From: Flavobacterium sp. NRK F7
GTDB lineage: Bacteria; Bacteroidota; Bacteroidia; Flavobacteriales; Flavobacteriaceae
DNA: 64,000 bases
Assembly (NCBI RefSeq): GCF_024054195.1
Contig: NZ_JAMXLB010000001.1
Coordinates: 310,001 to 374,000, forward strand
Direction of reading: 5' to 3'
Part shown: positions 6,951 to 16,521 of the stretch, one piece after another
How positions within the stretch are numbered: the stretch's first letter is position 1
Layout of the letters: every line of letters starts with the position of its first letter
Made by a program: the position numbers and the translations under genes
Notes under the pieces: model-generated
What the model was told of the DNA's origin: nothing
Seen by the model: the letters and a program-made list of their open reading frames with translations, nothing else
Database searches by the model: none

Positions 6951-9900
6951 TTATTGTTTTACGAGGTTTTCTTGTTGTATTCTGATTAATGCTTGTTTGT
7001 ACTCTTCTGGGAAAACTTTAATAAATTTACTCAATTCTGTTTCCCAATTTTCTAAAATGCGTTGTGCCAAAGGACTCATGGTCGCGTTATAATGATTTTC
7101 GATAAGTTGTTTTAGTTCGATGCAATCTTCTTCTAAAACTACTGGATCTAAATTTAACCCTTCTGTATTACACTGTTTTTCAAAGGTTTGCTTAGCATCA
7201 TAAATATAAGCGATACCACCACTCATTCCTGCACCAAAATTACGTCCCACTTCACCTAAAACTACCGCTCTTCCCCCTGTCATATATTCGCATCCATGAT
7301 CACCAATACCCTCAACAACAGCCGTAGCTCCTGAATTCCTCACACAAAAACGTTCTCCAGCTTTTCCATTAATATATACTTCTCCAGAAGTTGCTCCATA
7401 TAAAGCGACATTTCCAATGATAATATTTTCTTCTGGAATAATAGTAGCTTCTTCTGGTACTTTAACCACTAATTTTGCTCCTGAAAGACCTTTTCCAAAA
7501 TAATCATTTGAATTTCCATTAATCACTAAAGTTAATCCTCTGGTTGCAAATGCTCCAAAACTTTGACCTGCTGAACCCGTAAAATTAATTTTTAAAGTGT
7601 TTTCGGGCAGACCTTGGGAACCATAAATTTTTGAAATTTCATTACTTAAAACCGCACCAAAAGCTCTGTCTCTATTTGTTATTTTAGATTCTAATACAGT
7701 TTTCTCTTTTCTAAATAAAGCAGGATGCGCTTGGCGTATGATTTTAAAATCGAGGGATTTTTCCAAGTGATGATCCTGAGATTCTGTATGGTATAATTTA
7801 GTTCCTTCTGGCACCTCTACTTTATGCAAGATAGAAGACAAATCCAATCCCATGGCTTTGTAATGTTGAATGGTTTTATTGCGATTTAATTTTTGTACTT
7901 GCCCCACCATTTCATTCACTGTTCTAAAACCCAATTGGGCCATAATTTCTCTTAATTCCTGCGCCACGAAATACATAAAATTAACCACATGTTCGGGTTT
8001 TCCTTGAAATTTCTTTCTTAATTCAGGATTTTGAGTAGCAATACCAACAGGACAGGTATTTAAATGACACACTCTCATCATTACACACCCTGAAGCCACT
8101 AATGGAGCCGTTGCAAAACCAAATTCTTCTGCCCCTAACAAACAAGCGATTGCAACATCTCTTCCAGTTTTCAATTGGCCATCACATTCCAAAACCACCC
8201 TATTTCTAAGATTGTTCATAACCAATGTTTGTTGGGCCTCAGCCAAACCTAACTCCCAAGGTAATCCTGCATGTTTAAGAGAAGTTAGAGGGGAAGCACC
8301 TGTTCCTCCATCATGACCAGAAATTAGAATAACATCGCCTTTTGCTTTGGCAACACCTGCTGCAACTGTTCCAATTCCTACTTCAGAAACCAACTTAACA
8401 TTAATTCGTGCTTCTCTATTAGCCGATTTCAAATCGTAGATAAGTTGTGATAAATCTTCAATAGAATAAATGTCGTGGTGTGGCGGTGGAGAAATTAGAC
8501 CTACATAAGGTGTAGAATTTCTTGTTTTCGCAATATCAGGATTTACCTTTGGCCCAGGTAATTGTCCGCCTTCACCAGGCTTAGCACCTTGAGCCATTTT
8601 TATTTGGATTTCAGAAGCATTGGTAAGATAATTTGAAGTAACTCCAAAGCGACCTGAAGCCACTTGTTTTATTGCAGAATTTTTCCAGTCTCCATCAGCA
8701 TCTCTATAAAATCGTTCTTCATCTTCACCTCCTTCACCAGAATTACTTTTTCCACCAATACGATTCATAGCAATGGCTAAATTTTCGTGTGCTTCTTTAC
8801 TAATAGAGCCATACGACATCGCGCCTGTTTTAAAACGTTTTACAATTTCAGTCCAAGGTTCTACTTCTTCAATAGGAATAGGATCATAATTTGTAAATTC
8901 AAACAAACCTCGAATGGTCATCAATCGTTTCGATTGTTCATTTATGATTTCAGAATATTCTTTAAAGGTACTATGTTTATTACTTCGCACCGACTCTTGT
9001 AATTTGGCAACCGATAATGGATTAAAAGCGTGCTTTTCTCCATTTCTTCTCCATTTATAGTCGCCACCAAATTCTAAATCCAGCTCTCCTTCAATTCCAT
9101 TTTTTTGATAGGCTTTATGATGTCTTTTAGAAATTTCACTTTCAATTTCTTTTAAACCAATTCCTTGAATTCTGGTAATGGTATTTGGAAAGTATTCCTC
9201 AACAATTTTAGTATTTAAACCAATACATTCAAAAAGTTGTGCTCCTCTGTAGGAATTTAAAGTTGAGATACCAATTTTATTCATTACTTTTAAAATCCCC
9301 ATACCTATCGCCTTATTATAATTCTGAATGGCGTGCAAATAATCGATATTTTCAAGTTCTTTATTTTCCACTTGATTATAGACTATTTCATTTACGATAT
9401 ACGGATTTATAGCACTTGCGCCATAACCAAAAAGTAACGCAAAATGATGTACTTCTCTAGGTTCAGCCGATTCAATAATAATACTTACTTTAGCTCTTTT
9501 CCCAATTTTATACAACTCATGATTTACATAAGAGCAAGCTAATAAAGCAGGAATAGGTGCCATTTTATGATTCACGCCTCTGTCGGATAAAATGATAATA
9601 TTTCCTCCTTCATCAATGGCTTTGGAAGCGGTTTTTACTAAATTAACAAGAGCTCTTTCTAATTCATTTAAACCTTTTCCAACTTCATACAAAATAGAAA
9701 TCGTCGTTACTACAAAATCAGGGTTGTGTGTATAATTTTTAATTTTATCTAAATCATGTTTTGAAATTACAGGATTTTGAATTTTTAGTTTTCTACATTG
9801 ATCTTCATTAATTTTAAAGATATTCGTATCACTACCTAAAGTTAAGCTTATATCGGTTATTAATTTCTCGCGAATACCATCTAAGGGCGGATTGGTTACT

Positions 9901-11465
9901 TGAGCAAATAATTGCTTAAAATAATTGTAAATTAATTGTGGTTTTTGTGACAAGATTGCAATTGGAGCATCATTACCCATGGAACCTATAGGTTCTTTCC
10001 CTGTTTGTGCCATAGGTAAAATGATAGTCTTCAAATCTTCTTCTGTGTATCCAAAAAGAATTTGTCTCTTTTGAAGCGCGTCTTCTTTATGCTTTATAGG
10101 TCCTTTTTTAGCTGGAATATCTTTTAAATGGACTAAATTTTTATCCAACCATTTTTTATAGGGATGTTTAGAAACAATTTTCTCTTTGATTTCTTCATCA
10201 TTTACAATTCTCCCTTGATTCATATTAACTAAAAACATTTTTCCTGGTTCTAATCTACCATGACGTTCAATATTTTTAGGATCAATATCTATAACACCCG
10301 TTTCTGAAGACATAATTACATAACCATCTTTGGTAACCGTATAGCGAGAGGGACGCAATCCATTTCTATCTAAAACTGCACCGATATAGTTACCATCTGT
10401 AAATGGAATAGAAGCAGGTCCGTCCCACGGTTCCATGATACAAGAATTATATTCATAGAAGGCTTTTTTTGCTTCAGACATATTAGGATTTTTCTCCCAA
10501 GCTTCGGGTACTAGCATCATCATTACTTCTGGCAAAGAACGACCCGTCATTAACAATAGCTCTACCATCATATCCATTTGAGCTGAATCTGATTTTCCTG
10601 GTAAAATAATAGGAAACAATTTTTTAATATCTTCTCCAAACCATTCGCTTTCCATTAATTCTTGTCGGGATAACGTTCGAGATACATTTCCTCTTAATGT
10701 ATTGATTTCACCGTTATGACACATATATCGAAAAGGTTGTGCTAAATCCCAAGTTGGAAAAGTATTGGTTGAGAATCGCTGATGTACTAAAGCTAAACGG
10801 GTAACTAATGAAGGGTCTTGTAAGTCTTTGTAATATAATTTAATGTCTTCTGGAATCAAAAGCCCTTTAAAAATAATAGTCTTAGTAGATAAGCTAGGTA
10901 AATAAAAACGTTTGCTCTCAGATAATTTTGAAGTATTAATGTCATGTTCGGCTTGCTTTCTTGCCGTAAATAATTTTAAATTAAAAGTAAAATCATCTTG
11001 TTTTCTTTCTGATTTGCCAACGAAAATTTGCTTTATATAAGGTTCCGTTTCAGCAGCAATTCTTCCAATAACTGTTGTATCAACTGGTACTTCTCTCCAA
11101 CCTAAAACAAGCAAGCCTTGCTTTTCGATATAATATTCCAATTTTTCAATACAATAGTTACGTTGATTTTCTCTTTTAGGAAGAAAAACATTACTTACAG
11201 CATATTCGCCTTCTTTTGGTAAGGCAAAATCACATTTTTTTACAAAAAAATCATGAGGAATATCTATTAAAATTCCAGCTCCATCACCCGTCTTCCCATC
11301 AGCACTTACAGCTCCTCTATGCTCCAACTTTTCGAGTATTTCTAATGCTTTATGAATAATATCATTTGATTTATTTCCTTTTAAACTACAAATAAAACCA
11401 GCGCCACAATTATCGTGTTCAAACTCTGGCAAATAAAGTCCTTGTTTTTTTAGCATTGTTGTCAT
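6951..11465 (-). CDS. gltB: Glutamate synthase large subunit
   Basis: A 1504-residue large subunit. The N-terminal glutaminase (class II amidotransferase) has its nucleophile as Cys20 in DNCGAGFI; the residues before it are a propeptide removed on maturation in this family. Two starts are possible, ATG at 11465 or three codons later; the first is used. The central and FMN-binding synthase domains follow, with the cluster-binding Cys set CVMMRVCHLNTCPVG at about 1127-1138. The C-terminal beta-helix domain has glycine-rich turns (GNVALYGATSGEVYING). It converts glutamine plus 2-oxoglutarate to glutamate, channelling ammonia internally. It heads the gltB-gltD operon and is divergent from porin-glnK-amt, so both sides of ammonia assimilation share one control region. 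Confidence 0.97.
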   Translation of the reverse strand: MTTMLKKQGLYLPEFEHDNCGAGFICSLKGNKSNDIIHKALEILEKLEHRGAVSADGKTGDGAGILIDIPHDFFVKKCDFALPKEGEYAVSNVFLPKRENQRNYCIEKLEYYIEKQGLLVLGWREVPVDTTVIGRIAAETEPYIKQIFVGKSERKQDDFTFNLKLFTARKQAEHDINTSKLSESKRFYLPSLSTKTIIFKGLLIPEDIKLYYKDLQDPSLVTRLALVHQRFSTNTFPTWDLAQPFRYMCHNGEINTLRGNVSRTLSRQELMESEWFGEDIKKLFPIILPGKSDSAQMDMMVELLLMTGRSLPEVMMMLVPEAWEKNPNMSEAKKAFYEYNSCIMEPWDGPASIPFTDGNYIGAVLDRNGLRPSRYTVTKDGYVIMSSETGVIDIDPKNIERHGRLEPGKMFLVNMNQGRIVNDEEIKEKIVSKHPYKKWLDKNLVHLKDIPAKKGPIKHKEDALQKRQILFGYTEEDLKTIILPMAQTGKEPIGSMGNDAPIAILSQKPQLIYNYFKQLFAQVTNPPLDGIREKLITDISLTLGSDTNIFKINEDQCRKLKIQNPVISKHDLDKIKNYTHNPDFVVTTISILYEVGKGLNELERALVNLVKTASKAIDEGGNIIILSDRGVNHKMAPIPALLACSYVNHELYKIGKRAKVSIIIESAEPREVHHFALLFGYGASAINPYIVNEIVYNQVENKELENIDYLHAIQNYNKAIGMGILKVMNKIGISTLNSYRGAQLFECIGLNTKIVEEYFPNTITRIQGIGLKEIESEISKRHHKAYQKNGIEGELDLEFGGDYKWRRNGEKHAFNPLSVAKLQESVRSNKHSTFKEYSEIINEQSKRLMTIRGLFEFTNYDPIPIEEVEPWTEIVKRFKTGAMSYGSISKEAHENLAIAMNRIGGKSNSGEGGEDEERFYRDADGDWKNSAIKQVASGRFGVTSNYLTNASEIQIKMAQGAKPGEGGQLPGPKVNPDIAKTRNSTPYVGLISPPPHHDIYSIEDLSQLIYDLKSANREARINVKLVSEVGIGTVAAGVAKAKGDVILISGHDGGTGASPLTSLKHAGLPWELGLAEAQQTLVMNNLRNRVVLECDGQLKTGRDVAIACLLGAEEFGFATAPLVASGCVMMRVCHLNTCPVGIATQNPELRKKFQGKPEHVVNFMYFVAQELREIMAQLGFRTVNEMVGQVQKLNRNKTIQHYKAMGLDLSSILHKVEVPEGTKLYHTESQDHHLEKSLDFKIIRQAHPALFRKEKTVLESKITNRDRAFGAVLSNEISKIYGSQGLPENTLKINFTGSAGQSFGAFATRGLTLVINGNSNDYFGKGLSGAKLVVKVPEEATIIPEENIIIGNVALYGATSGEVYINGKAGERFCVRNSGATAVVEGIGDHGCEYMTGGRAVVLGEVGRNFGAGMSGGIAYIYDAKQTFEKQCNTEGLNLDPVVLEEDCIELKQLIENHYNATMSPLAQRILENWETELSKFIKVFPEEYKQALIRIQQENLVKQ

Positions 11466-11767
11466 TTTTTTTTTAGATTTTTTTACCCCTCTACCACTAA
11501 ATTATAATTTAGAATTTTAATACTAAAATCTTAGAATGATTATTACGATTTTAAAAATATTAACTCCTAAAAAAATTATATCCATAATTTAAAAGCATTT
11601 TTTTACGAAATCAATAATGAATAAAAATCAATAAAATTTATTTTTAATTGAATTTAAATTATTTATTAAACTAAAAACATGAATTATATACAATATTTTT
11701 CAACAAATAGTAAATAAAATTCATTTTTTTGATTATTATTTTTTTAAAAAAATTAAAAAATAAAATA

Positions 11768-11790
11768 ATACCCTAATTTTTTTAGGGTAT
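11768..11790. promoter_or_regulatory. Inverted repeat 1, candidate operator
   Basis: ATACCCTAA at 11768-11776 and TTAGGGTAT at 11782-11790 form a perfect 9-bp inverted repeat around a 5-bp T spacer. It is centred about 80 bp upstream of the TACATTTG promoter element. It could be a protein-binding site; a terminator is less likely, since no gene ends here. Confidence 0.55.
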
Positions 11791-11820
11791 AAAATGAAAA
11801 TATGATAAAAATCATACACT

Positions 11821-11844
11821 TAACCCTATTTTTTTATAGGTATA
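11821..11844. promoter_or_regulatory. Inverted repeat 2, candidate operator
   Basis: TAACCCTAT and ATAGGTATA form a second, imperfect copy of the repeat at 11768-11790 (core CCTAT-N6-ATAGG at 11825-11840). Its centre is about 53.5 bp, close to five helical turns, from the first. It lies where a -33 promoter element would be expected. Confidence 0.5.
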
Positions 11845-11857
11845 ATTTGTTTTTGAA

Positions 11858-11865
11858 TACATTTG
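11858..11865 (+). promoter_or_regulatory. Promoter -7 element for porin-glnK-amt
   Basis: TACATTTG matches the Bacteroidota -7 consensus TAnnTTTG and lies 26 bp before the porin ATG. No TTG is found at the usual distance upstream; inverted repeat 2 covers that position, which suggests an activator-dependent promoter. Confidence 0.55.
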
Positions 11866-11891
11866 TTTGAACAACTATAAAAACAATATTT

Positions 11892-12899
11892 ATGAAAAAA
11901 CACTTTACAATTACATTGTTACTACTCTCCCTTTGTTTTTTTGCACAAGAGCAAACCGCAACAGAAGAAACTATAACAAAAGAAAAAAAATTTACCTTTT
12001 CAGGAAGTATAGACACGTATTACAGAGCTAATTTAACCGCACCAAATGATGACAATCAAATCGCGCCAAACACCTCATTTGCCGACAAATCTGGATTCGC
12101 ATTAGGAATGGCAAATATCATTGCTAAATATGAAAAAAATAAAGTAGGCGCGGTGGCTGACTTAGCATTTGGACCAAGAGCCATTCAAGCCAGTTTCATT
12201 GACTCCACTTTTGTGAACCAACTCTATGTTTTCTACAACTTAACCGATAAAGTAAAAATAACTGCAGGAAAATTCAACACCTATTTAGGATACGAACTAA
12301 TTTCACCTGTTGGCAACTTCAATTATAGCACTTCCTATCTCTTTACTAATGGACCGTTTAACCATACAGGTTTAAAGGCAGACTTCACTTTGTCTGAAAA
12401 AACAAGTTTACTCTTAGGAGTTTTCAATCAAACTGATATTAATCTTTTCAACCCAGATGGGAGTTATGCTGTAGGCGCACAATTTGGCTACAATAGTCAG
12501 TTTTTAAATATTCTATATGATGACGCTGGCCTAGGATTAGAAATTGATTATACAGGAGGATTTAGTCCTTCAGAATCTTTCTTTTTGGGCATAAACGGCG
12601 CTTATGCAGACAATGATGGAGAAGGTTTTTATGGTGCCGCTTTATACCCTCAATATACATTTAACAAATCTTTTATTTTAGGTCTAAGAGGCGAATATTT
12701 CACAAGACAAAGCGACCTGATAGATGATGACCCAAATGTCATTGCCATAACCCTGACAGGAAGCTATACTGTTGATGACCTAACTATTAAACCTGAATTT
12801 CGATTAGACAATGGTTCGGAAGAAATTTTTATTACCAATGATTTAGAACCCACTAAATCCTTAGGTTCCTTTTTAATAGCTGCTATTTATAAATTTTAA
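11892..12899 (+). CDS. Outer membrane beta-barrel porin (bbp2/OmpL-like)
   Basis: A 335-residue outer-membrane protein with a cleavable signal peptide (MKKHFTITLLLLSLCFFAQ). The mature part begins with FTFSGSIDTYYRANL and continues as alternating amphipathic strands (KITAGKFNTYLGYELI, FILGLRGEYFTR), ending in the aromatic C-terminal strand AAIYKF. This pattern fits the putative beta-barrel porin-2 (OmpL-like) family. It is the first gene of an operon with glnK (18 bp gap) and amt (24 bp gap). That context suggests a channel for ammonium or a small nitrogen compound across the outer membrane, induced with Amt; substrate is inferred only from position. Confidence 0.85.
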   Translation: MKKHFTITLLLLSLCFFAQEQTATEETITKEKKFTFSGSIDTYYRANLTAPNDDNQIAPNTSFADKSGFALGMANIIAKYEKNKVGAVADLAFGPRAIQASFIDSTFVNQLYVFYNLTDKVKITAGKFNTYLGYELISPVGNFNYSTSYLFTNGPFNHTGLKADFTLSEKTSLLLGVFNQTDINLFNPDGSYAVGAQFGYNSQFLNILYDDAGLGLEIDYTGGFSPSESFFLGINGAYADNDGEGFYGAALYPQYTFNKSFILGLRGEYFTRQSDLIDDDPNVIAITLTGSYTVDDLTIKPEFRLDNGSEEIFITNDLEPTKSLGSFLIAAIYKF

Positions 12900-12917
12900 C
12901 TAAATACTACATTTCGA

Positions 12918-13256
12918 ATGAAAAAAATTGAAGCAATAATCAGAAAATCAAAGTTTTCTGCTGTAAAAAAAGCCCTTCATGAAATAGGTGTAAACTTTTT
13001 CTCTTATTGGGACGTAACCGGCATTGGCAATGAAAAACAAGGACATGTTTATAGAGGCATTTCTTATAGTACTAGTGATATTCAAAGAAGATATCTTTCC
13101 ATCGTTGTTAATGATGATTTTGAGGAAACAACCATTAAAGCCATTCTTCAAGCAGCCGCCACAGGTGACGTAGGTGATGGCAAAATATTCGTTTCTCATA
13201 TAGATGAAGTGTACAGAATTCGTACTGGAGAAAAAGGCGGTCAAACTTTAAAATAA
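12918..13256 (+). CDS. glnK: P-II nitrogen regulatory protein GlnK
   Basis: A 112-residue P-II signal protein. It has the family start MKKIEAIIRKSKF, a T-loop with YRGISY (Tyr50 takes the place of the uridylylation Tyr51 of enteric GlnB), the B-loop TGDVGDGKIFV and the C-terminal RIRTGEKG. P-II trimers bind ATP/ADP and 2-oxoglutarate and, when ammonium is plentiful, plug the Amt channel. The amt gene follows 24 bp later, the classic glnK-amt pair. Whether Tyr50 is modified here cannot be told: no GlnD or adenylyltransferase is in the window. Confidence 0.95.
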   Translation: MKKIEAIIRKSKFSAVKKALHEIGVNFFSYWDVTGIGNEKQGHVYRGISYSTSDIQRRYLSIVVNDDFEETTIKAILQAAATGDVGDGKIFVSHIDEVYRIRTGEKGGQTLK

Positions 13257-13280
13257 CTAATCAAAATTACAAAACTTATT

Positions 13281-14522
13281 ATGGAAGATGTTACGAAACA
13301 AATAACCGAAATAAATGGAGCATTCGATATTTTATGGATACTTATTGCTGGTGTGCTCGTCTTTTTAATGCAAGCTGGTTTCACTTTAGTTGAAGCTGGT
13401 TTCACAAGATCCAAAAATACTATTAATATAATCATGAAAAACGTAATGGATTTATGTATTGGTTCATTAGGTTTTTGGGCAATCGGCTACACGTTGATGT
13501 ACGGAGACACTATAGGTTCTTTTATTGGCAGCCCTTCATTATTTTATAATTCTGAAGGAGAAATGCACAATCTATTTTTTCAAACTGTATTTTGCGCAAC
13601 AGCTGCAACAATAATTTCTGGAGCCGTAGCAGAAAGAACCAAATTTTCAACCTATTTAATACTTTCATTAGTAATAACAGTTTTCATCTACCCTATTTCA
13701 GGTCATTGGGTTTGGCAAGGAAATGGCTGGTTAACCAATTTAGGGTTTGTCGATTTTGCAGGGTCAACTGTAGTTCATTCAGTAGGAGGTTGGGCTGCAT
13801 TAGTAGCCGCTTATTTAGTTGGTCCAAGAATTGGAAAATATACCGATGGTAAATCCAATGCCATCCCTGGACACAACATGATGTACGGCGCACTTGGAGT
13901 TCTAATTTTATGGTTTGGATGGTTTGGATTTAATGGAGGTTCTGAATTAGCAATTTCAGGTGATCATGCGAAAAATGTTTCTAATGTTTTCATAACAACC
14001 AATTTAGCCGCTGCTGCTGGAGCAATTGTCGCTATGTTTTATACCTGGTTTAAGTATAAAAAACCAGATGTCTCTATGACTTTGAATGGCGCATTAGCTG
14101 GTTTAGTAGGGATTACTGCTGGATGTGCAGCCGTTTCTAATGGTGGCGCTTTAGCCATAGGTGCTATTTGTGGCCTAGTAGTTGTATTAGCCATTAGTTT
14201 TATTGATGTAAAACTTAAAATTGACGATCCCGTTGGAGCTATTTCTGTACATGGAGTATGTGGCGCTTTAGGTACAATTTTAGTTGGTATATTTGCCGTT
14301 GACGGTGGCTTATTATATGGTGGTGGTCTAACTCAATTAGGTATTCAAGTAGTAGGAGTATTTGCTATTGGAACTTGGGCTATAGCAACTACTTTTATAG
14401 TGCTATTTGCTTTAAAGAAAACGGTTGGACTACGTGTTTCTGAGAAAGATGAAACAGAAGGTCTTGATATAACAGAACATGCTATGAATGCTTACCCTGA
14501 TTTTAGATTGAATGAAAAATAA
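13281..14522 (+). CDS. amt: Ammonium transporter
   Basis: A 413-residue inner-membrane channel of the Amt/Rh family with about 11 hydrophobic segments. The two pore histidines are present: one in VVHSVGGWAALVAAYLVG and one in ISVHGVCGALGTILVG. The signature region GHNMMYGALGVLILWFGWFG is intact. The cytoplasmic tail (DETEGLDITEHAMNAYPDF) matches the P-II-contacting tail of the family. There is no N-terminal signal peptide. It is the last gene of the porin-glnK-amt operon, which ends at the terminator starting 26 bp downstream. It should import ammonium for GltBD. Confidence 0.97.
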   Translation: MEDVTKQITEINGAFDILWILIAGVLVFLMQAGFTLVEAGFTRSKNTINIIMKNVMDLCIGSLGFWAIGYTLMYGDTIGSFIGSPSLFYNSEGEMHNLFFQTVFCATAATIISGAVAERTKFSTYLILSLVITVFIYPISGHWVWQGNGWLTNLGFVDFAGSTVVHSVGGWAALVAAYLVGPRIGKYTDGKSNAIPGHNMMYGALGVLILWFGWFGFNGGSELAISGDHAKNVSNVFITTNLAAAAGAIVAMFYTWFKYKKPDVSMTLNGALAGLVGITAGCAAVSNGGALAIGAICGLVVVLAISFIDVKLKIDDPVGAISVHGVCGALGTILVGIFAVDGGLLYGGGLTQLGIQVVGVFAIGTWAIATTFIVLFALKKTVGLRVSEKDETEGLDITEHAMNAYPDFRLNEK

Positions 14523-14548
14523 ATGTTTCCCTTAATTATTTTTAGTTC

Positions 14549-14581
14549 AAAAGAGCTGTTTAATAAAAACAGCTCTTTTTT
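14549..14581. terminator. Bidirectional terminator between amt and cyclase
   Basis: A long stem, AAAAGAGCTGTTT paired with AAACAGCTCTTTT around an A/T loop, with T runs on both strands. It serves amt (plus) and the cyclase (minus), and touches the cyclase stop codon at 14581. Confidence 0.85.
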
Positions 14582-15351
14582 TATTCTATCTTATACAATA
14601 TAGGCTTACTTGGTGAAGCATCGTTTTCAAATGAAGCTATTTGCAAATTCAAGAGATAATCTCCGTCAGAAATATGTTCCGAAATATAGATCATCTCGGT
14701 AATTGTTGCATGAAAACGAGCGTCATTATTCACATTTTTAACATCATTAACATTCCAAAATGCTTTATGAGCCAACAATTTACCTTCATCATGTTCTTTA
14801 TCTACACTTGGCAAATCGATTAATAGATGCTCTACTCCTTTCTCTCTTAAAAAAACAGCTGCTTCTTCAGAAAGATAAGGCGGATTAGTATGGGAATACT
14901 TTTTATGCTTTTTTGCTTCCTCATTTGGCAAGGTTCTAATAACTATAGCTTCTGGATTTTTTTCCAAAAGCATTTTTTCAATTTGCTCTTTAGTAATCAC
15001 CCTATCTTCCCCTTTTTGCATGGGCGCTATTGAAATTAATACCGCTGTAAAAAAAAAGGTTTGCAAACATTGATTGATACTGTAAAAATCATTGGTAATA
15101 TGACCTAAGCATTCGGTATGCGTGCCATGAGCATGTGGATTAAAAAAAATATTATTGAAATTAGTAGACGAACTCCCTTCGGAAACTTTTCCAATCCATT
15201 CTGAATCGGCTGTCCCCATTCTTACTGGTTCAATTTTTGGCAAGCCTTGGTACCACGCAATTGGATTTTGTTCATCATTACTTAATGGAATGGATATATC
15301 TAAAGGTTGCGATAAATCAATTTGAATGGTGTTATTTACTATTGCTTTCAC
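14581..15351 (-). CDS. Cyclase family (kynurenine formamidase-like) metal hydrolase
   Basis: A 256-residue cytoplasmic protein of the cyclase/kynurenine formamidase-like family. The metal site PHAHGTHTECLGH lies near residue 71-83. It deviates from the usual HxGTHxDxPxH: Asp is Glu and the Pro is missing, so substrate may differ from formylkynurenine. A C-terminal HATITEMIYISEHISDGDYLL matches the family fold. The start is GTG at 15351; no in-frame ATG precedes it and no early internal ATG exists. Its stop lies inside the bidirectional terminator. The gene follows ruvC-hemW on the same strand after 21 bp. Exact reaction unknown. Confidence 0.82.
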   Translation of the reverse strand: MKAIVNNTIQIDLSQPLDISIPLSNDEQNPIAWYQGLPKIEPVRMGTADSEWIGKVSEGSSSTNFNNIFFNPHAHGTHTECLGHITNDFYSINQCLQTFFFTAVLISIAPMQKGEDRVITKEQIEKMLLEKNPEAIVIRTLPNEEAKKHKKYSHTNPPYLSEEAAVFLREKGVEHLLIDLPSVDKEHDEGKLLAHKAFWNVNDVKNVNNDARFHATITEMIYISEHISDGDYLLNLQIASFENDASPSKPILYKIE

Positions 15352-15372
15352 GTATGGTATTTTGTTGTTGAA

Positions 15373-16521
15373 TCAATCCAAATTTAACAAAAATAAATCG
15401 GAAGCAATTCCATCTGCAAGGAACTTTCCTTTTGAAGTAGTTTTCATTACATTTTCATCATTATGTTGAGAAACAATTTCGAGCAATCCATCTTCTATGT
15501 ATTTTTTTGCCTGATTCTTTAAATAATTCAAATAGGTTTTTCCAAATTCTTTTTCAATCCGTTCTAATGAAACGCCCCAAACCGTTCGCAAACCTGTCAT
15601 TACACACTCATTATACCTATCTTTAAGCGTTAACACTTCTGTCTCCATAGGCAATTGATTCTCTTGAAGGGATTGGATATATAAAGTATTATTAGAAACA
15701 TTCCAACTGCGATTTTTTCCATCATAACTATGGGCTGAAGGACCTATACCTATATATTTTTTACCCAACCAATATGCAGAATTGTTTTTTGAAAAATAAT
15801 TTGGTTTCCCAAAATTGGACAATTCATAATGAACAAAACCCTTTTGTTCCAATGCCGCAATCAAAATGTGAAATTGTGCTTCTGCAACCGCGTCGTCAGG
15901 CGGATTTATAATTCCTTTTTGAATGAATTTTTGCAAAGCTGTTTTAGGTTCAACGGTTAATGCGTAACTAGAGATATGTGGCACATTATAAGACAAGGCT
16001 TTTTCAATATTTTGTTTCCATTTTTCATTAGTTGAACTGGGAATTCCATAAATTAAATCCAAAGAAATATTATCAAAATGCTTTGTCGCTATTTGCAAGC
16101 ATTTTTCTGCTTCTTTTGCATTATGTGCCCGATTCATCCATAACAAATCCTCTTCAAAAAAAGATTGTATTCCTATAGACAACCGATTCACTCCTATTTG
16201 CTTCAATCCTAAAATACGTTCCTCTGATAAATCATCAGGATTTGCTTCCACTGTAATTTCAGGATCTGAAATGACATTATAATTTTGGTAAACCGAATCA
16301 ATTACTAATTTTAAATCCAAATTACTTAAAATACTTGGGGTTCCTCCACCAAAATAAATCGTCTCTACCGTTTCATTTTTAAACTCGTCTTTTCTAAGTT
16401 CTATTTCTTTGATGATTGCAAAAACCATTTCCTGTTTCTTCTTCAAATTTGTAGAAAAATGAAAATCACAATAATGACATGCTTGTTTACAAAAAGGAAT
16501 ATGAATATAGATACCACTCAT
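15373..16521 (-). CDS. hemW: HemW-like radical SAM haem chaperone
   Basis: A 382-residue radical SAM protein. Cys11, Cys15 and Cys18 (FCKQACHYCDF) bind the [4Fe-4S] cluster, with GGGTPSIL and the SIGIQSF motif following, as in the HemN/HemW group. It is shorter than true coproporphyrinogen III dehydrogenase HemN and lacks its N-terminal arm, so HemW, a haem chaperone for respiratory enzymes, is the better name. The C-terminal wing (VMTGLRTVWGVSL) is family-typical. The start overlaps the ruvC stop by 4 nt (ATGA), so the two are translationally coupled. Confidence 0.93.
   Translation of the reverse strand: MSGIYIHIPFCKQACHYCDFHFSTNLKKKQEMVFAIIKEIELRKDEFKNETVETIYFGGGTPSILSNLDLKLVIDSVYQNYNVISDPEITVEANPDDLSEERILGLKQIGVNRLSIGIQSFFEEDLLWMNRAHNAKEAEKCLQIATKHFDNISLDLIYGIPSSTNEKWKQNIEKALSYNVPHISSYALTVEPKTALQKFIQKGIINPPDDAVAEAQFHILIAALEQKGFVHYELSNFGKPNYFSKNNSAYWLGKKYIGIGPSAHSYDGKNRSWNVSNNTLYIQSLQENQLPMETEVLTLKDRYNECVMTGLRTVWGVSLERIEKEFGKTYLNYLKNQAKKYIEDGLLEIVSQHNDENVMKTTSKGKFLADGIASDLFLLNLD

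Larger units (their letters stand above)
11466..11891. promoter_or_regulatory. Nitrogen-control divergent intergenic region
   Basis: A 426-bp gene-free, very AT-rich spacer between gltB (minus) and the porin-glnK-amt operon (plus). It contains two inverted repeats and a TAnnTTTG promoter element, listed separately, all near the plus-strand genes. On the gltB side I see no clean TAnnTTTG element and no ORF of note. Confidence 0.7.
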
